In this document: in pieces, positions 5,986-6,239 of the stretch | How positions within the stretch are numbered: position 1 is the first letter of the stretch | How the letters are laid out: every line of letters starts with the position of its first letter | Assembly (NCBI GenBank): GCA_013821525.1 | Contig: JACDGR010000214.1 | Coordinates: forward strand, 1-6,239 | Direction: 5' to 3' | Length of the DNA: 6,239 bases | Source: Actinomycetota bacterium | GTDB taxonomy: Bacteria; Actinomycetota; Thermoleophilia; Gaiellales; Gaiellaceae | Program-made: the position numbers and the translations under genes | Notes under the pieces: generated by a model | The model's input: only the letters and a program-made list of their open reading frames with translations | What the model was told of the DNA's origin: nothing | The model's database searches: none

Positions 5986-6239
5986 TCAGGCGAGGGCTGC
6001 GAGCGCGGCGAGGCGCGTCAGGCAGAAGTCGCGCTCTTGCGGAGCCCGCACGGCGGGCAGCGGGTGATCCTCGACGTAGTCGATATCCGGGCGGAAGCGC
6101 TGCCGGCCGACGATCTGGCCGTGCTCGACGGCGAGGAGCGTGCCCTCGCGCACCTCGCGCTTACGCAGGCGGGCGCCGCAGTAGCGCTCTGCGGTCTCGA
6201 GGGCAACCTTGGTCGAGGCGAAGAAGAGCCCCTCGCGAC
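5986..6239 (-). CDS. Unrecognised protein, C-terminal part (start beyond right edge)
   Basis: The minus strand reads open from the window edge to TGA at 5988-5986, giving the last 83 residues. Codon use matches the neighbours, with strongly G/C third positions. The composition is believable for a folded, soluble protein: a hydrophobic start GLFFAST (3-9), an amphipathic helix ALETAERYCGARLRKREVREG (split here as residues 12-20 and 21-32), a beta-like stretch LLAVEHGQIVGRQRF (34-48), an acidic IDYVEDHPLP (52-61) and an Ala/Leu-rich terminal helix (about 73-83). No catalytic motif, Cys cluster or membrane segment can be named, and I do not recognise the family. It is convergent with the HNH_repeat gene with only 7 bp between stops, so no separate terminator fits. 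Confidence 0.65.
   Translation of the reverse strand, partial: REGLFFASTKVALETAERYCGARLRKREVREGTLLAVEHGQIVGRQRFRPDIDYVEDHPLPAVRAPQERDFCLTRLAALAALA

Noticed and set aside
1..6239. Search for CRISPR arrays, tRNA/rRNA, IS ends or prophage genes
   Set aside because: No regular repeat-spacer pattern, cloverleaf, transposase or terminal inverted repeat was seen; no gene-free stretch exceeds about 115 bp.

Overview
This window is a stretch of a high-GC bacterial chromosome that looks like an ordinary housekeeping region of an actinobacterium. Three things point that way: an M20-family DapE with the actinobacterial-type GCLGN and SAHSARPWLG segments, the paired lipid II amidation genes murT-gatD, and strongly G/C-biased third codon positions. 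A deep-branching class such as Thermoleophilia would fit, but that placement is inference. Nothing resembles a phage, IS element, CRISPR array, tRNA or rRNA.

Layout from left to right. (1) 1-848, minus strand: the N-terminal 282 residues of dapE (succinyl-diaminopimelate desuccinylase), running off the left edge. (2) 860-3080, plus strand: a tightly coupled operon hflX - dut - NUDIX hydrolase, in which each stop overlaps the next start by 4 nt (GTGA, TTGA). (3) 3077-5184, minus strand: the murT-gatD operon, also with a 4-nt GTGA overlap. It converges on the NUDIX gene so closely that the two stop codons overlap. (4) 5185-5297: a divergent, locally AT-rich control region with a pair of 19-bp direct repeats set 22 bp apart. 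(5) 5298-5978, plus strand: a 226-residue protein built almost entirely of repeats of the homing-endonuclease-associated (HNH_repeat) type, with no visible nuclease. (6) 5986-6239, minus strand: the C-terminal 83 residues of an unrecognised protein running off the right edge.

How the genes relate. DapE makes the diaminopimelate precursor of lysine and peptidoglycan, and MurT-GatD amidates the D-glutamate of the lipid II stem peptide, so both flanks of the hflX operon serve cell-wall synthesis. HflX (ribosome splitting and rescue), Dut (dUTP removal) and the NUDIX enzyme (probable nucleotide clean-up) form a maintenance operon.

The least ordinary part is the 5247-5297 segment and the gene it precedes. 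Two direct repeats cover the apparent -35 and -10 of a stand-alone HNH_repeat protein gene, which would fit an autoregulated DNA-binding protein. A second pattern is that the lead genes hflX, murT and the repeat-protein gene each have a -10-like hexamer 6-8 nt before the start codon and no Shine-Dalgarno, as expected for leaderless transcripts. The internal genes dut and gatD instead have clear Shine-Dalgarno sites.
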